From Kluyvera sp046569695 (GTDB lineage Bacteria > Pseudomonadota > Gammaproteobacteria > Enterobacterales > Enterobacteriaceae): a stretch of DNA of 64,000 nucleotides. The position numbers and the translations under genes are program-made. Location: NCBI RefSeq assembly GCF_046569695.1, contig NZ_JBKHUI010000002.1, forward strand, positions 310,001-374,000, read 5' to 3'. A model generated the notes under the pieces. It saw nothing but the letters and a program-made list of their open reading frames with translations. It ran no database searches and was not told the DNA's origin. The stretch's first letter is position 1. Each line of letters opens with the position of its first letter. This document shows positions 53,298 through 62,730 of the stretch, in pieces.

Positions 53298-54641
53298 TTA
53301 GCCTTCCTGCTCAATTTGCGTTAATACGCGGCGTAATACCGGCCCGTATTCGTATTTTCCTGGGCAAACATAGGTGCACAGCGCCAGATCTTCCTCATCA
53401 AGCTCCAGACAGCCGAGCGCCTGCGCGCTGTCGGTATCGCCCGCCAGCAGGTCACGCAGCAGGACGGTTGGCAGGATATCCAGCGGCATTACCCGCTCGT
53501 AGCTGCCGATCGGGACCATTGCGCGTTCGCCGCCGTGGGTATCGGTGGAGAGGTTGAACAGCTTTTTCTTGAAGAAGTGGCCCAGCGTGGTGCGGGTAAT
53601 AGAGAACTTATCCCGCCCCGGCGCAACCCAGCCCAGCAGTTCTTTGTCGCGCCCTTCTTTCAGCACGCTGACCTGCAGGTGGAAACGCCCCAGGAAGGCG
53701 TGTGGCCCAACGGCCTGCGTGCCGTTCAGCACGGAACCGGAGAGAACGCGGTTTTCACCGTCATGGAGTTCCCCCACCAGCATGGCGTCAAGATCCGCGC
53801 CGAGGCAGGTGCGAAGCAGACGCGGCTGTTTCACCTGCGGGCCGCCGAGCGCAATAATGCGCTCGGTCCACAGCACGCCGTCGAGGAACAGCTTGCCATA
53901 AGCGATAACATCCTGATAGTTCAGGTGCCACACCTGCTTGTTCAGGCTCACCGGCTCAAGGAAATGAATGTGAGTCCCCACTAGCCCTGCGGGATGCGGG
54001 CCAGCAAACTGGTTGAAGGTCACCTGCCCCTGCGGGTGCCCGCCGAGTTTGCCGTTGCTGGCCTGGCAGACGTGGACTTTGCCGTCGGTCAGGCGCGTCA
54101 GGACTGTCAGACCGGCGTTGAAGGCATCGCGCTGGGCGAGAATAATCGGCTGCGGGTCAGCTGCCAGCGGATTGGTGTCCATGGCGGTGATGAATATCGC
54201 CGCGGGCTCGGTGCCCGGCGCTGGCGTCTTGCTAAAAGGACGGGTACGCATCGCGGTCCACAGGCCGGATTCAATCAGCTGTGCGGCAACCGTTTCACGC
54301 GGCAGCGTCGCCAGCTCATCGGGCGCGTAGGCGTTAAACGTCACGGCATCATCGCCGTCGATATCAATCACCACCGATTGCAGCACCCGGCGCTCGCCGC
54401 GATGGATGGCGCTGACGATACCGCTGGCTGGGGCGGTAAAACGCACGCCGGGAATCTTTTTATCTTCAAAAAGCAGCTGCCCTTTGGCGACTCTGTCGCC
54501 CTCTTTGACAACCATTGATGGGCGAAGCCCGATATATTCTTCACCTTTCACCGCGACACGCGTGACCGTCACATCATCAATGCGTTGCCCGTCGGGCAGG
54601 CCAGCTATAGGCAGATCGAGGCCTTTGGTTATTTTAATCAT
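53298..54641 (-). CDS. nqrA: Na+-NQR subunit A
   Basis: A 447-residue cytosolic subunit, first gene of the operon, starting MIKITKGLDLPIAGLPDGQ, with the lipoyl-like EYIGLRPSMVVKEGDRVAKG and the late VCPGKYEYGPVLRRVL. Together NqrA-F oxidise NADH, reduce ubiquinone and pump Na+ outward. Confidence 0.97.
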   Translation of the reverse strand: MIKITKGLDLPIAGLPDGQRIDDVTVTRVAVKGEEYIGLRPSMVVKEGDRVAKGQLLFEDKKIPGVRFTAPASGIVSAIHRGERRVLQSVVIDIDGDDAVTFNAYAPDELATLPRETVAAQLIESGLWTAMRTRPFSKTPAPGTEPAAIFITAMDTNPLAADPQPIILAQRDAFNAGLTVLTRLTDGKVHVCQASNGKLGGHPQGQVTFNQFAGPHPAGLVGTHIHFLEPVSLNKQVWHLNYQDVIAYGKLFLDGVLWTERIIALGGPQVKQPRLLRTCLGADLDAMLVGELHDGENRVLSGSVLNGTQAVGPHAFLGRFHLQVSVLKEGRDKELLGWVAPGRDKFSITRTTLGHFFKKKLFNLSTDTHGGERAMVPIGSYERVMPLDILPTVLLRDLLAGDTDSAQALGCLELDEEDLALCTYVCPGKYEYGPVLRRVLTQIEQEG

Positions 54642-55201
54642 ACTGTTCGCAGGTATCCGTTAACGACGACGTCAGATCGAGACTGAAGCCAGCGTTTTGG
54701 TTAACGAAACAAAAGAAAGGAGTAAAACCTGAAACCCAATGACCATCCGTGATTGGGCATATGAGAGATTGAAGCATCCTTTCTTACGCAGTTCTGAGAG
54801 TTAAATACATTCATCATTCAAATGAAAAGTGAGTCACTCAATTTCATCTCGAATGATTCAGTAACGAAAGTTTACCATTTTCTCTTTCACTGATGCAGCA
54901 GTTCCGCCTTTGAAGCCGCTAAATTGCGAGCCGATACGCAAAGTGAGCGCGATTCAGACAAAGATAGCTAGTGAATCATCGGCTTATCCTACACTCTCTT
55001 TCGCTAGTGTTGCCAGGCGGTGAAACAGCACAACGCACCGGGTTCAAGCGGGATTGCGCTATGAAATGATAAACGCCTGCTGCCCCTCTTGCGAAAAAAT
55101 GCGGTGGTGCTAAGGTGAGCGCACAAAAAACAGATTTGTCTGCTTTTTTCTCCTGATTGCCTTCCTGGCATGTTGTTATCTTTTATCAAGGAACAAGTAG
55201 T
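54642..55201. other. Divergent promoter region of nqrA and yafK
   Basis: About 560 bp with no gene. It must hold the nqr operon promoter and the yafK promoter. Short imperfect repeats around TGAGTCACTCA (about 54828-54841) and GAATGATT are seen but not assigned. Confidence 0.5.
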
Positions 55202-55942
55202 ATGCGCAAAATCGCATTTGTTATTGCGATGCTTTTAATGCCATGCGTTTCGTTTGCTGGGTTATTAAGCAGCAATACGCCAACGACGCCTGTCAGCAAA
55301 GAATATAAGCAGCAAATGATGGGCTCCCCGGTCTATATCCAGATTTTCAAAGAGGAGCGCACGCTCGATCTCTTCGTCAAGATGGGTGAAACCTACCAAC
55401 TCCTCGATAGCTATAAGATCTGCAACTACTCAGGCGGCCTGGGGCCGAAGCAGCGTCAGGGCGATTTCAAAAGTCCGGAAGGCTTTTACTCGGTGCAGCG
55501 CAGCCAGCTGAAGCCGGATAGCCGCTTTTATAAAGCGATTAATATTGGTTTCCCAAACGCCTATGACCGTGCTCACGGTTATGAAGGGAAATATTTGATG
55601 ATTCACGGTGCCTGCGTCTCGATTGGCTGCTACGCCATGACCGATTCCGGTATTGATGAAATCTTCCAGTTCGTGACCGCCGCGTTAGTCTTCGGTCAGT
55701 CAAGCGTTGAAGTCAGCATCTATCCGTTCCGCATGACAGATGCCAACATGCAGCGCCACAAATACTCGTACTTCAACGATTTCTGGCAGCAGCTTAAGCC
55801 GGGCTACGACTACTTCCAGCAGACGCATAAACCGCCGATGGTGTCCGTGGTTGATGGGCGTTATGTCGTGAGCAAGCCGCTGAGCCACGAAGTGGTCCAG
55901 CCGCAGCTGGCATCAAACTATACGCTCCCCGAGACAAAATAA
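55202..55942 (+). CDS. dpaA: L,D-transpeptidase-fold amidase YafK/DpaA (LdtF)
   Basis: A 246-residue exported protein: signal peptide to SFAG (about 19) and a YkuD domain with the catalytic motif IHGACVSIGCYAM. In E. coli it detaches Braun's lipoprotein from peptidoglycan. The start at 55202 gives the E. coli length; a 15-codon upstream extension is not convincing. Its 3' end overlaps convergent yafJ by 30 bp. Confidence 0.94.
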   Translation: MRKIAFVIAMLLMPCVSFAGLLSSNTPTTPVSKEYKQQMMGSPVYIQIFKEERTLDLFVKMGETYQLLDSYKICNYSGGLGPKQRQGDFKSPEGFYSVQRSQLKPDSRFYKAINIGFPNAYDRAHGYEGKYLMIHGACVSIGCYAMTDSGIDEIFQFVTAALVFGQSSVEVSIYPFRMTDANMQRHKYSYFNDFWQQLKPGYDYFQQTHKPPMVSVVDGRYVVSKPLSHEVVQPQLASNYTLPETK

Positions 55943-56680
55943 GCGCCACTCGCCTGGCATAATCTTGTGCCAGGTTTCATTCCCCGTCAGCGGTTGGGTT
56001 GCTATCACGGTAACCACATCGTTGGCGGTGGTCTCCTGCTGAAAATCGATTTCCACGTCCCTATCCAGAAGCTTCGCCACGCCAAACGGCGCACGGCGGG
56101 TGATCCAGTACAGGTTGGTTGAGCAGAACGCCATCACGTAGCGACCATCCGACAGCAGCATGTTAAACACACCCTTCTCGCGCAACTGATCCGCCAGCGA
56201 AGCAATATATTTAAAGACCGCCTGCATGTTGCCCGGCGTGCGCGGATAGCGCTCGGTGAGCTTATGCAACAGCCAGCAGAAAGCTTTTTCGCTGTCGGTT
56301 TCACCGACTGGACGGAACTGCCCCGTTTCCAGTGATTTGTAGCCAGAAAGCTGCCCGTTATGGGCGTAGGTCCAGTTGCGTCCCCAGAGCTCGCGGGTAA
56401 ACGGGTGGGTATTTTCCAGCGCCACCATTCCGCGATTCGCCTGGCGAATATGCGCGATGACGGAGCAGGACTTAATGGGATAGTCCTGCACCAGCCTGGC
56501 AATTGGAGATTGATAGCTGGGCTGCGGATCTTTGAACGTGCGACAGCCTTTGCCTTCGTAGAAGGTAATTCCCCAGCCGTCTTTATGCGGCCCGGTGCCC
56601 CCACCGCGCTGGACCAGCCCGGTAAAACTAAAGCAAATATCGGTTGGCACATTGGCGCTCATCCCGAGCAGTTCGCACAT
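55913..56680 (-). CDS. yafJ: Class II glutamine amidotransferase-like protein YafJ
   Basis: A 255-residue protein with the N-terminal nucleophile Cys2 after Met removal (MCELLGMSANVP), a GATase class II fold with YAHNGQL and GETDSEKAF. The reaction in vivo is unknown. The last codons overlap dpaA on the other strand. Confidence 0.94.
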   Translation of the reverse strand: MCELLGMSANVPTDICFSFTGLVQRGGGTGPHKDGWGITFYEGKGCRTFKDPQPSYQSPIARLVQDYPIKSCSVIAHIRQANRGMVALENTHPFTRELWGRNWTYAHNGQLSGYKSLETGQFRPVGETDSEKAFCWLLHKLTERYPRTPGNMQAVFKYIASLADQLREKGVFNMLLSDGRYVMAFCSTNLYWITRRAPFGVAKLLDRDVEIDFQQETTANDVVTVIATQPLTGNETWHKIMPGEWRLFCLGERIV

Positions 56681-56721
56681 ATCACACCCCCACAGCTATC
56701 GGGGCCAGAGCCCCGAAAATC

Positions 56722-57303
56722 TTAAGCTTTAACCATCTCTTTTTCGATCAGCATGATCAGGATATGAATCACTTTAATGTGAATTTCCTGAACACGGTCC
56801 GCGTAGCCAAAGTGCGGTACGCGGATTTCGATATCCGCAGAGCCGGCCATTTTGCCGCCGTCTTTGCCGGTCAGGGTGATCACTTTCATTCCCTGCGCAC
56901 GCGCCGCTTCGATGGCTTTGATCACGTTTGCAGAATTACCGGAGGTGGAGATCCCCAGCAGCACGTCACCCGCACGGCCGACAGACTCAACGTAGCGGGA
57001 GAACACATATTCATAGCCGAAATCATTACTCACGCAGGAGAGGTGGCTGACGTCGGAAATCGCAATCGCCGGGTAGCCCGGACGGTTTTCACGATAGCGG
57101 CCAGTCAGCTCTTCCGCGAAGTGCATAGCATCGCAATGAGAACCACCGTTACCGCAGGAGAGCACTTTGCCACCGGCTTTGAAGCTGTCTGCCAGCAGGA
57201 CTGCTGCGCGCTGAATGGCGTGGATGTTGGCTTCATCTTTAAGGAAGTTTGCCAGCGTATCGGCCGCTTCATTCAGTTCGTTACGAATAAGATCCTGGTA
57301 CAT
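56722..57303 (-). CDS. gmhA: Sedoheptulose 7-phosphate isomerase
   Basis: A 193-residue SIS-fold isomerase, almost identical by eye to E. coli GmhA (LpcA): LSCGNGGSHCDAMHFAEELTG-type phosphate site and GISTSGNSANVIKA. It makes D-glycero-D-manno-heptose 7-phosphate for the LPS inner core. Divergent from fadE. Confidence 0.97.
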   Translation of the reverse strand: MYQDLIRNELNEAADTLANFLKDEANIHAIQRAAVLLADSFKAGGKVLSCGNGGSHCDAMHFAEELTGRYRENRPGYPAIAISDVSHLSCVSNDFGYEYVFSRYVESVGRAGDVLLGISTSGNSANVIKAIEAARAQGMKVITLTGKDGGKMAGSADIEIRVPHFGYADRVQEIHIKVIHILIMLIEKEMVKA

Positions 57304-57502
57304 GAGGATAATCCTTCAGCATTAATAAAATTGTCATCGCTAGTGTACCGGATAGCGCCAGTACAGAGAAGCAAGCGCGAATCTATTCACCCGATGTTTG
57401 GATTTTTAGTGCGCTAAAAAGCAGCAACAATGTGAGCGAGGTTGTAATTATTTTGTAAACACATTGCTAAATAAAAACGCTTCAACTACAACCATATCAT
57501 CA

Positions 57503-57519
57503 CAAGTGGTCAGACCTCC
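57503..57519. promoter_or_regulatory. FadR operator of fadE
   Basis: CAAGTGGTCAGACCTCC fits the FadR consensus (ACTGGTCNGACCTG type), 23 bp before the fadE start; it would give repression lifted by long-chain acyl-CoA. Confidence 0.75.
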
Positions 57520-57541
57520 TACAAGACAGGGGCATTTCTCT

Positions 57542-59986
57542 ATGATGATTTTGAGTATTGTTTTAACCATTGCCGTACTCGGTGCACTCTTCTATCACCG
57601 TATTAGTTTGACGCTCGGCAGCGTGATTCTGCTGGCCTGGACCGCCGCTCTCGGCGCGATTGGCCTGTGGAACCTGTGGCTGTTGGTGCCGCTGGCCATT
57701 ATTCTGGTGCCGTTCAACTTTACGCCGATGCGTAAAGCGCTGATCTCAACGCCGGTTTTCCGTATGTTCAGCAAAGTGATGCCACCGATGTCGCGTACTG
57801 AGAAAGAAGCGATTGATGCCGGTACTACCTGGTGGGAAGGCGATCTGTTCCGCGGCAACCCGGACTGGAAAAAGCTGCACAACTACCCGCGTCCACAGCT
57901 GACTGCCGAAGAGCAGGCGTTTATTGATGGCCCGGTTGAAGAAGCGTGCCGCATGGCTAACGACTTTGCGATCACCCACGAGATGGCAGACCTGCCGCCG
58001 GAGCTGTGGGCCTACCTGAAAGAGCACCGCTTCTTCGCGATGATCATTAAGAAAGAGTACGGCGGTCTGGAGTTTTCCGCTTATGCGCAGGCTCGCGTGC
58101 TGCAAAAGCTCTCTGGCGTTTCCGGCATTCTGGCGATTACCGTCGGCGTTCCAAACTCTTTAGGGCCGGGCGAACTGCTGCAGCACTACGGTACTGAAGA
58201 ACAGAAAGATCATTATCTGCCACGCCTGGCGCGTGGTCAGGAAATTCCATGCTTCGCGCTGACCAGCCCAGAAGCAGGCTCTGATGCTGGGGCAATTCCG
58301 GATACTGGCGTCGTCTGCATGGGCGAATGGCAGGGCGAGCAGGTTCTGGGTATGCGTTTAACCTGGAACAAGCGTTATATCACCCTCGCACCGATTGCGA
58401 CGGTACTGGGCCTCGCCTTCAAGCTGTCGGACCCGGATAAACTGCTGGGCGGTGCGGAAGATTTAGGTATCACCTGTGCGCTGATCCCAACCAACACCCC
58501 AGGGGTTGAAATTGGTCGTCGCCACTTCCCGCTGAACGTTCCGTTCCAGAACGGCCCAACGCGCGGTCAGGATATCTTCGTGCCAATCGACTACATCATT
58601 GGCGGGCCGAAAATGGCCGGTCAGGGCTGGCGTATGCTGGTTGAATGTCTGTCCGTTGGCCGCGGTATTACCCTGCCGTCCAACTCAACCGGGGGCGTGA
58701 AATCCGTTGCGCTGGCGACCGGTGCCTATGCGCACATTCGCCGCCAGTTCAAAGTGTCGATTGGTAAAATGGAAGGGATTGAAGAGCCACTGGCGCGCAT
58801 CGCGGGCAACGCCTACGTGATGGACGCAGCGGCAACATTAATTACCTACGGTATTATGCTCGGTGAAAAACCGGCGGTACTGTCGGCTATCGTGAAGTAC
58901 CACTGTACCCACCGCGGCCAGCAGTCCATCGTTGACGCCATGGATATTGCCGGCGGGAAAGGCATTATGCTTGGCGAAGGTAACTTCCTGGCGCGTGCTT
59001 ACCAGGGGGCGCCTATCGCTATCACCGTTGAAGGCGCGAACATTCTGACTCGTAGCATGATGATCTTCGGTCAGGGCGCTATTCGTTGCCATCCGTACGT
59101 ACTGGAAGAGATGGCCGCGGCGCAGAACAAAGACGCCGATGCATTCGATAAACTGCTGTTTAAACACATCGGCCATGTCGGTAGCAACAAAGTGCGCAGC
59201 TTCTGGTTGGGTATCACCCGCGGCTTAACCAGCCCAACCCCAACCCGCGATGCCACCAAGCGCTACTATCAGCATCTGAACCGTTTGAGCGCCAACCTGG
59301 CTCTGCTGTCGGATGTGTCGATGGCGGTACTGGGCGGCAGCCTGAAACGTCGTGAGCGCATCTCCGCCCGTCTGGGTGATGTGCTGAGCCAGCTGTACCT
59401 CGCCTCTTCCGTCCTGAAGCGCTATGACGATGAAGGGCGTAACGAAGCGGATTTACCGCTGGTGCACTGGGGCGTTCAGGATGCGCTGCATCAGGCAGAA
59501 CAGGCGATTGACGACCTGCTGAAGAACTTCCCGAACCGCTTTGTCGCAGGGGCAATGCGCGTGGTTATCTTCCCGACCGGTCGCCATTACAACGCGCCGT
59601 CCGATAAGCTGGACCACAGCGTCGCAAAAATTCTGCAGACACCGAGCGCCACCCGTTCACGCATCGGCCGCGGTCAGTATCTGACCCCAAGCGAGCACAA
59701 CCCGGTTGGCCTGTTGGAAGAAGCGCTGGTTGACGTTATGGCAGCCGACCCTATCCACCAGCGGATCTGCAAAGAAATTGGCAAGAACCTGCCGTTTACC
59801 CGCCTGGATGAACTGGCGCGTAACGCGCTGGCTAAAGGCCTGATTGACCAGGAAGAAGCGGCCATTCTGACCAAAGCAGAAGTTAGCCGACTGCGTAGCA
59901 TCAACGTTGATGACTTTGCACCGGACGAGCTGGCGACCAAGCCGGTAAAGTTGCCGGACAACGTGCGCAAGGTTGAAGCCGCGTAA
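57542..59986 (+). CDS. fadE: Acyl-CoA dehydrogenase FadE
   Basis: An 814-residue enzyme as in E. coli. The N-terminal hydrophobic segment (MMILSIVLTIAVLGALFYH) associates with the membrane and the acyl-CoA dehydrogenase fold follows, with flavin-binding text CFALTSPEAGSDAG and TWNKRYITLAPIA. First oxidation step of beta-oxidation. The start at 57542 is the second-tier ATG giving the E. coli N-terminus; 26 codons upstream run through the FadR site and are excluded. Confidence 0.96.
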   Translation: MMILSIVLTIAVLGALFYHRISLTLGSVILLAWTAALGAIGLWNLWLLVPLAIILVPFNFTPMRKALISTPVFRMFSKVMPPMSRTEKEAIDAGTTWWEGDLFRGNPDWKKLHNYPRPQLTAEEQAFIDGPVEEACRMANDFAITHEMADLPPELWAYLKEHRFFAMIIKKEYGGLEFSAYAQARVLQKLSGVSGILAITVGVPNSLGPGELLQHYGTEEQKDHYLPRLARGQEIPCFALTSPEAGSDAGAIPDTGVVCMGEWQGEQVLGMRLTWNKRYITLAPIATVLGLAFKLSDPDKLLGGAEDLGITCALIPTNTPGVEIGRRHFPLNVPFQNGPTRGQDIFVPIDYIIGGPKMAGQGWRMLVECLSVGRGITLPSNSTGGVKSVALATGAYAHIRRQFKVSIGKMEGIEEPLARIAGNAYVMDAAATLITYGIMLGEKPAVLSAIVKYHCTHRGQQSIVDAMDIAGGKGIMLGEGNFLARAYQGAPIAITVEGANILTRSMMIFGQGAIRCHPYVLEEMAAAQNKDADAFDKLLFKHIGHVGSNKVRSFWLGITRGLTSPTPTRDATKRYYQHLNRLSANLALLSDVSMAVLGGSLKRRERISARLGDVLSQLYLASSVLKRYDDEGRNEADLPLVHWGVQDALHQAEQAIDDLLKNFPNRFVAGAMRVVIFPTGRHYNAPSDKLDHSVAKILQTPSATRSRIGRGQYLTPSEHNPVGLLEEALVDVMAADPIHQRICKEIGKNLPFTRLDELARNALAKGLIDQEEAAILTKAEVSRLRSINVDDFAPDELATKPVKLPDNVRKVEAA

Positions 59987-60007
59987 CGTTTTCGATTCGT
60001 TATCCTC

Positions 60008-60036
60008 AAAGCGGAGCCTGGCTCCGCTTTTTTTTA
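60008..60036 (+). terminator. fadE terminator
   Basis: AAAGCGGAGC and GCTCCGCTTT form the stem around a 3-nt loop, followed by a run of T. Confidence 0.92.
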
Positions 60037-60115
60037 TGCAAACTGTCCTCAGCAAAGCTGCAGCCTGATAAGGTGTTACAGTTAGGTTTACGTCCTGCAA
60101 CAGAGGAGTATCACC

Positions 60116-60889
60116 ATGTCTGGCTTGAAGATTACCCTTTTACAACAGCCACTCGTGTGGATGGACGGCCCCGCAAACCTGCGCCACTTTACGCGGCAGA
60201 TGGAAGGCATTACCGGGCGTGACGTGATAGTCCTGCCGGAAATGTTTACCACTGGCTTTGCCATGGAAGCTGCTGAACAATCGTTGTCGGAAGATGAGGT
60301 CGTGGCCTGGATGCAGGAGCAGGCAGTGCGCACTAATGCACTGATTGCCGGCAGCGCGGCGCTGCAGACGGGCATTGGCGCTGTGAACCGCTTTCTGCTC
60401 GTCGAGCCGGAAGGCCGCGTGCATCGCTACGATAAACGGCATCTTTTCCGCATGGCGAATGAACATCAGCACTATATTGCTGGTGATAAGCGCGTGGTGT
60501 TGACGTGGCGTGGCTGGCGTATTCTGCCGCTGGTGTGCTACGACCTGCGTTTCCCGGTGTGGTCGCGAAATCGTAATGACTACGATCTGGCGCTCTATGT
60601 CGCCAACTGGCCTGCGCCACGCTCTTTGCACTGGCAGGCGTTGTTGACGGCACGAGCGATAGAGAATCAGGCTTATGTGGTGGGATGCAACCGCGTCGGC
60701 ACCGATGGCAACGGCCATCACTATCGTGGTGACAGCCGGATTATTACCCCGCCAGGGGAGATTCTGGCCACCGCCGAACCGCATCAGGCCACGCGAATCG
60801 ACGGTGAGCTCTCACTTTCAGCCCTACGGGAATATCGCGAGAAATTCCCGGCATGGCAGGATGCCGATCCCTTTGCGCTAGGGGGATAG
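60116..60889 (+). CDS. yafV: Omega-amidase (nitrilase family) YafV
   Basis: A 257-residue nitrilase-fold amidase with the Glu-Lys-Cys triad: VLPEMFTTGF, YDKRHLFRM and LPLVCYDLRFP. It hydrolyses alpha-ketoglutaramate and similar amides. It follows fadE directly; the lysozyme inhibitor gene ivy, which lies between them in E. coli, is missing. GAGGAG precedes the ATG. Confidence 0.95.
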   Translation: MSGLKITLLQQPLVWMDGPANLRHFTRQMEGITGRDVIVLPEMFTTGFAMEAAEQSLSEDEVVAWMQEQAVRTNALIAGSAALQTGIGAVNRFLLVEPEGRVHRYDKRHLFRMANEHQHYIAGDKRVVLTWRGWRILPLVCYDLRFPVWSRNRNDYDLALYVANWPAPRSLHWQALLTARAIENQAYVVGCNRVGTDGNGHHYRGDSRIITPPGEILATAEPHQATRIDGELSLSALREYREKFPAWQDADPFALGG

Positions 60890-60891
60890 CC

Positions 60892-61479
60892 TTAAACAAA
60901 CATCCGCACCGCGCAGTAAATCAATAATGCCGCCAGCACCCAGTTAAGCTGGCGGCCATAACGCTGGAATACCCGCTGAAAAAGATGCCCCGCCAGCGCC
61001 CAGCAGACGTTGCCAAATATCCCGATCGCCGCCAGTAAAATGCTCACCCCCACAACCCAATGCCACTCTCGCGTATAGGGCAGCACAAAAGTCGACAGTG
61101 CCGTAATGCCATAAAGAATAATTTTCACATTCACAAACTGTAGCCCGCAGCCGGCCCAGAAACTAACCGGTGGCAGGCTGGCATCACTACCACCCGGTGC
61201 GCTCATGGCGATACGCCAGGCAAGCCAGACGATATACGCGGCGCCGATAATGCTCAGCCAGTGCGTCATCGCTGGGTCGAGCCTGACCAGGGAAAAGGTC
61301 AGCCCCGCGCACAGCAGCATAATGGTTAAAAAGCCCGTTCCCATTCCAGCCAGCACTCGTGAGCTCTGTCGAAAACCGTGAGTAGTAACGGCGTTAAGCG
61401 CCAGGATATTGTTCGGTCCAGGGGTCAGTGCGGTGATCAGGGTATAGGTAAAAAAGGCACTTATCAGGGTTGAAGTCAC
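60892..61479 (-). CDS. LysE/RhtB-family exporter, EamB-like
   Basis: A 195-residue, six-helix exporter starting MTSTLISAFFTYTLITALTP with the LysE family signature TPGPNNILALNAVT. It is closest by eye to EamB (YfiK), which exports cysteine and O-acetylserine, but lies at a different locus, so the substrate is uncertain. Divergent from a LysR gene, which probably regulates it. Convergent with yafV. Confidence 0.88.
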   Translation of the reverse strand: MTSTLISAFFTYTLITALTPGPNNILALNAVTTHGFRQSSRVLAGMGTGFLTIMLLCAGLTFSLVRLDPAMTHWLSIIGAAYIVWLAWRIAMSAPGGSDASLPPVSFWAGCGLQFVNVKIILYGITALSTFVLPYTREWHWVVGVSILLAAIGIFGNVCWALAGHLFQRVFQRYGRQLNWVLAALLIYCAVRMFV

Positions 61480-61579
61480 TTGTTATCTCCTTAGTTTTGC
61501 CTGACAGTACTCGAAGCCAATTATTTAAAAAAATGAATATTTTCCAATTTAGAATTCGAATTTATCGATATATGAGGTC

Positions 61580-62464
61580 ATGATGGATTTACGCCGCTTT
61601 ATTACGCTGAAAACCGTTGTGGAAGAGGGTTCGTTTCTCCGCGCGTCGCAAAAACTCTGCGGCACCCAGTCGACCGTTACCTTTCATATTCAGCAGCTTG
61701 AACAAGAGCTGTCGATGCAGCTATTTGAGAAAATTGGTCGTCGGATGTGCCTGACAACCGCCGGTAAAAACATCCTGCCGCACGTCTATGAACTGACCAA
61801 CGTTATCTCTTCTATTCGCCAGGCGGCCCATCAGGACGCCGAGCCGACGGGTGAACTGCGTGTGGCGACCGGCGAGACCCTGCTGGCCTATAAAATGCCG
61901 CGGGTGCTACAGCGCTTTAAGCAGCTAGCGCCGCAGGTGAACCTGTCGCTGCAATCGCTGAACTGCTACGTCATTCGCGATGCGCTGCTGGATGATAAGG
62001 TTGACCTCGGGGTCTTTTATCGGGTTGGGAACGATCGGGCCTTAACGATACGTCATTTCGGCGAGCAACCACTGGTACTGGTGGCATCCCCCGAATTTCA
62101 TGGCTACGACTTCACCCGCCAGGATCAGCACATTCCGGTGAGCTTTGTGATTAACGAGCCTCAGTGTATTTTTCGGCAGATATTTGAAAGTACGCTGCGC
62201 CAGCGGGCGATCACCATGGGAAATACCATTGAGCTGTGGAGTATTGAGAGCATTAAACAGTGTGTGGCGGGAAATCTGGGCGTGTCGTTTCTACCGCGTT
62301 TTACCGTCGAGCGAGAACTGGCAAGCGGTGCTCTTCAGGAACTCCCGTTTAGCCCAACGCCAATGACGATTAACGCCCTTTGCGCGCACCATGCAGGGAA
62401 AGCCGTTAGCCCTGCCATGCAGGTGTTTATGGAGTGTATGGTGGAAATGCTGGGCGAAGAATAA
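61580..62464 (+). CDS. LysR-type transcriptional regulator
   Basis: A 294-residue LTTR: N-terminal winged helix (FITLKTVVEEGSFLRASQKL, TVTFHIQQLEQELSMQLFEK) and a periplasmic-binding-like effector domain from about 90. The ATG at 61583 one codon on is an equal choice. It faces the EamB-like exporter across 100 bp, the classic regulator-target layout. Target and ligand unknown. Confidence 0.9.
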   Translation: MMDLRRFITLKTVVEEGSFLRASQKLCGTQSTVTFHIQQLEQELSMQLFEKIGRRMCLTTAGKNILPHVYELTNVISSIRQAAHQDAEPTGELRVATGETLLAYKMPRVLQRFKQLAPQVNLSLQSLNCYVIRDALLDDKVDLGVFYRVGNDRALTIRHFGEQPLVLVASPEFHGYDFTRQDQHIPVSFVINEPQCIFRQIFESTLRQRAITMGNTIELWSIESIKQCVAGNLGVSFLPRFTVERELASGALQELPFSPTPMTINALCAHHAGKAVSPAMQVFMECMVEMLGEE

Positions 62465-62486
62465 AAGTGAGGAGCTGGAAATGACG

Positions 62487-62515
62487 AAAGCCCGAATCAT
62501 TGCTGATTCGGGCTT
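62487..62515 (-). terminator. Terminator hairpin after aspV
   Basis: AAGCCCGAATCA (62488-62499) and its complement (62504-62515) form a 12-bp stem, just downstream of tRNA-Asp on the minus strand. Confidence 0.7.
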
Positions 62516-62524
62516 CCTGAAAGT

Positions 62525-62601
62525 GGCGGAACGGACGGGACTCGAACCCGCGACCCCCTGCGTGACAGGCAGGTATTCTAACCGACTGAACTACCGCTCC
62601 G
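62525..62601 (-). tRNA. aspV: tRNA-Asp (GTC)
   Basis: A 77-nt cloverleaf with encoded CCA, acceptor GGAGCGG, anticodon GTC in CCTGCCTGTCACGCAGG and T-arm GGGTTCGAGTCCC. Downstream of dnaQ as aspV is in E. coli. Confidence 0.97.
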
Positions 62602-62730
62602 CTGTGTTCCCTTGGGAACGAGGCGAATATTACGGATTCCCCAGCAAACCGTCAACGCTTTTTCTCTGGTTTTGAATCGTTTGCTGTAAAAATCGCCCAC
62701 ACGCTTATTTTCCCAGCAAAAACAGCCGTT

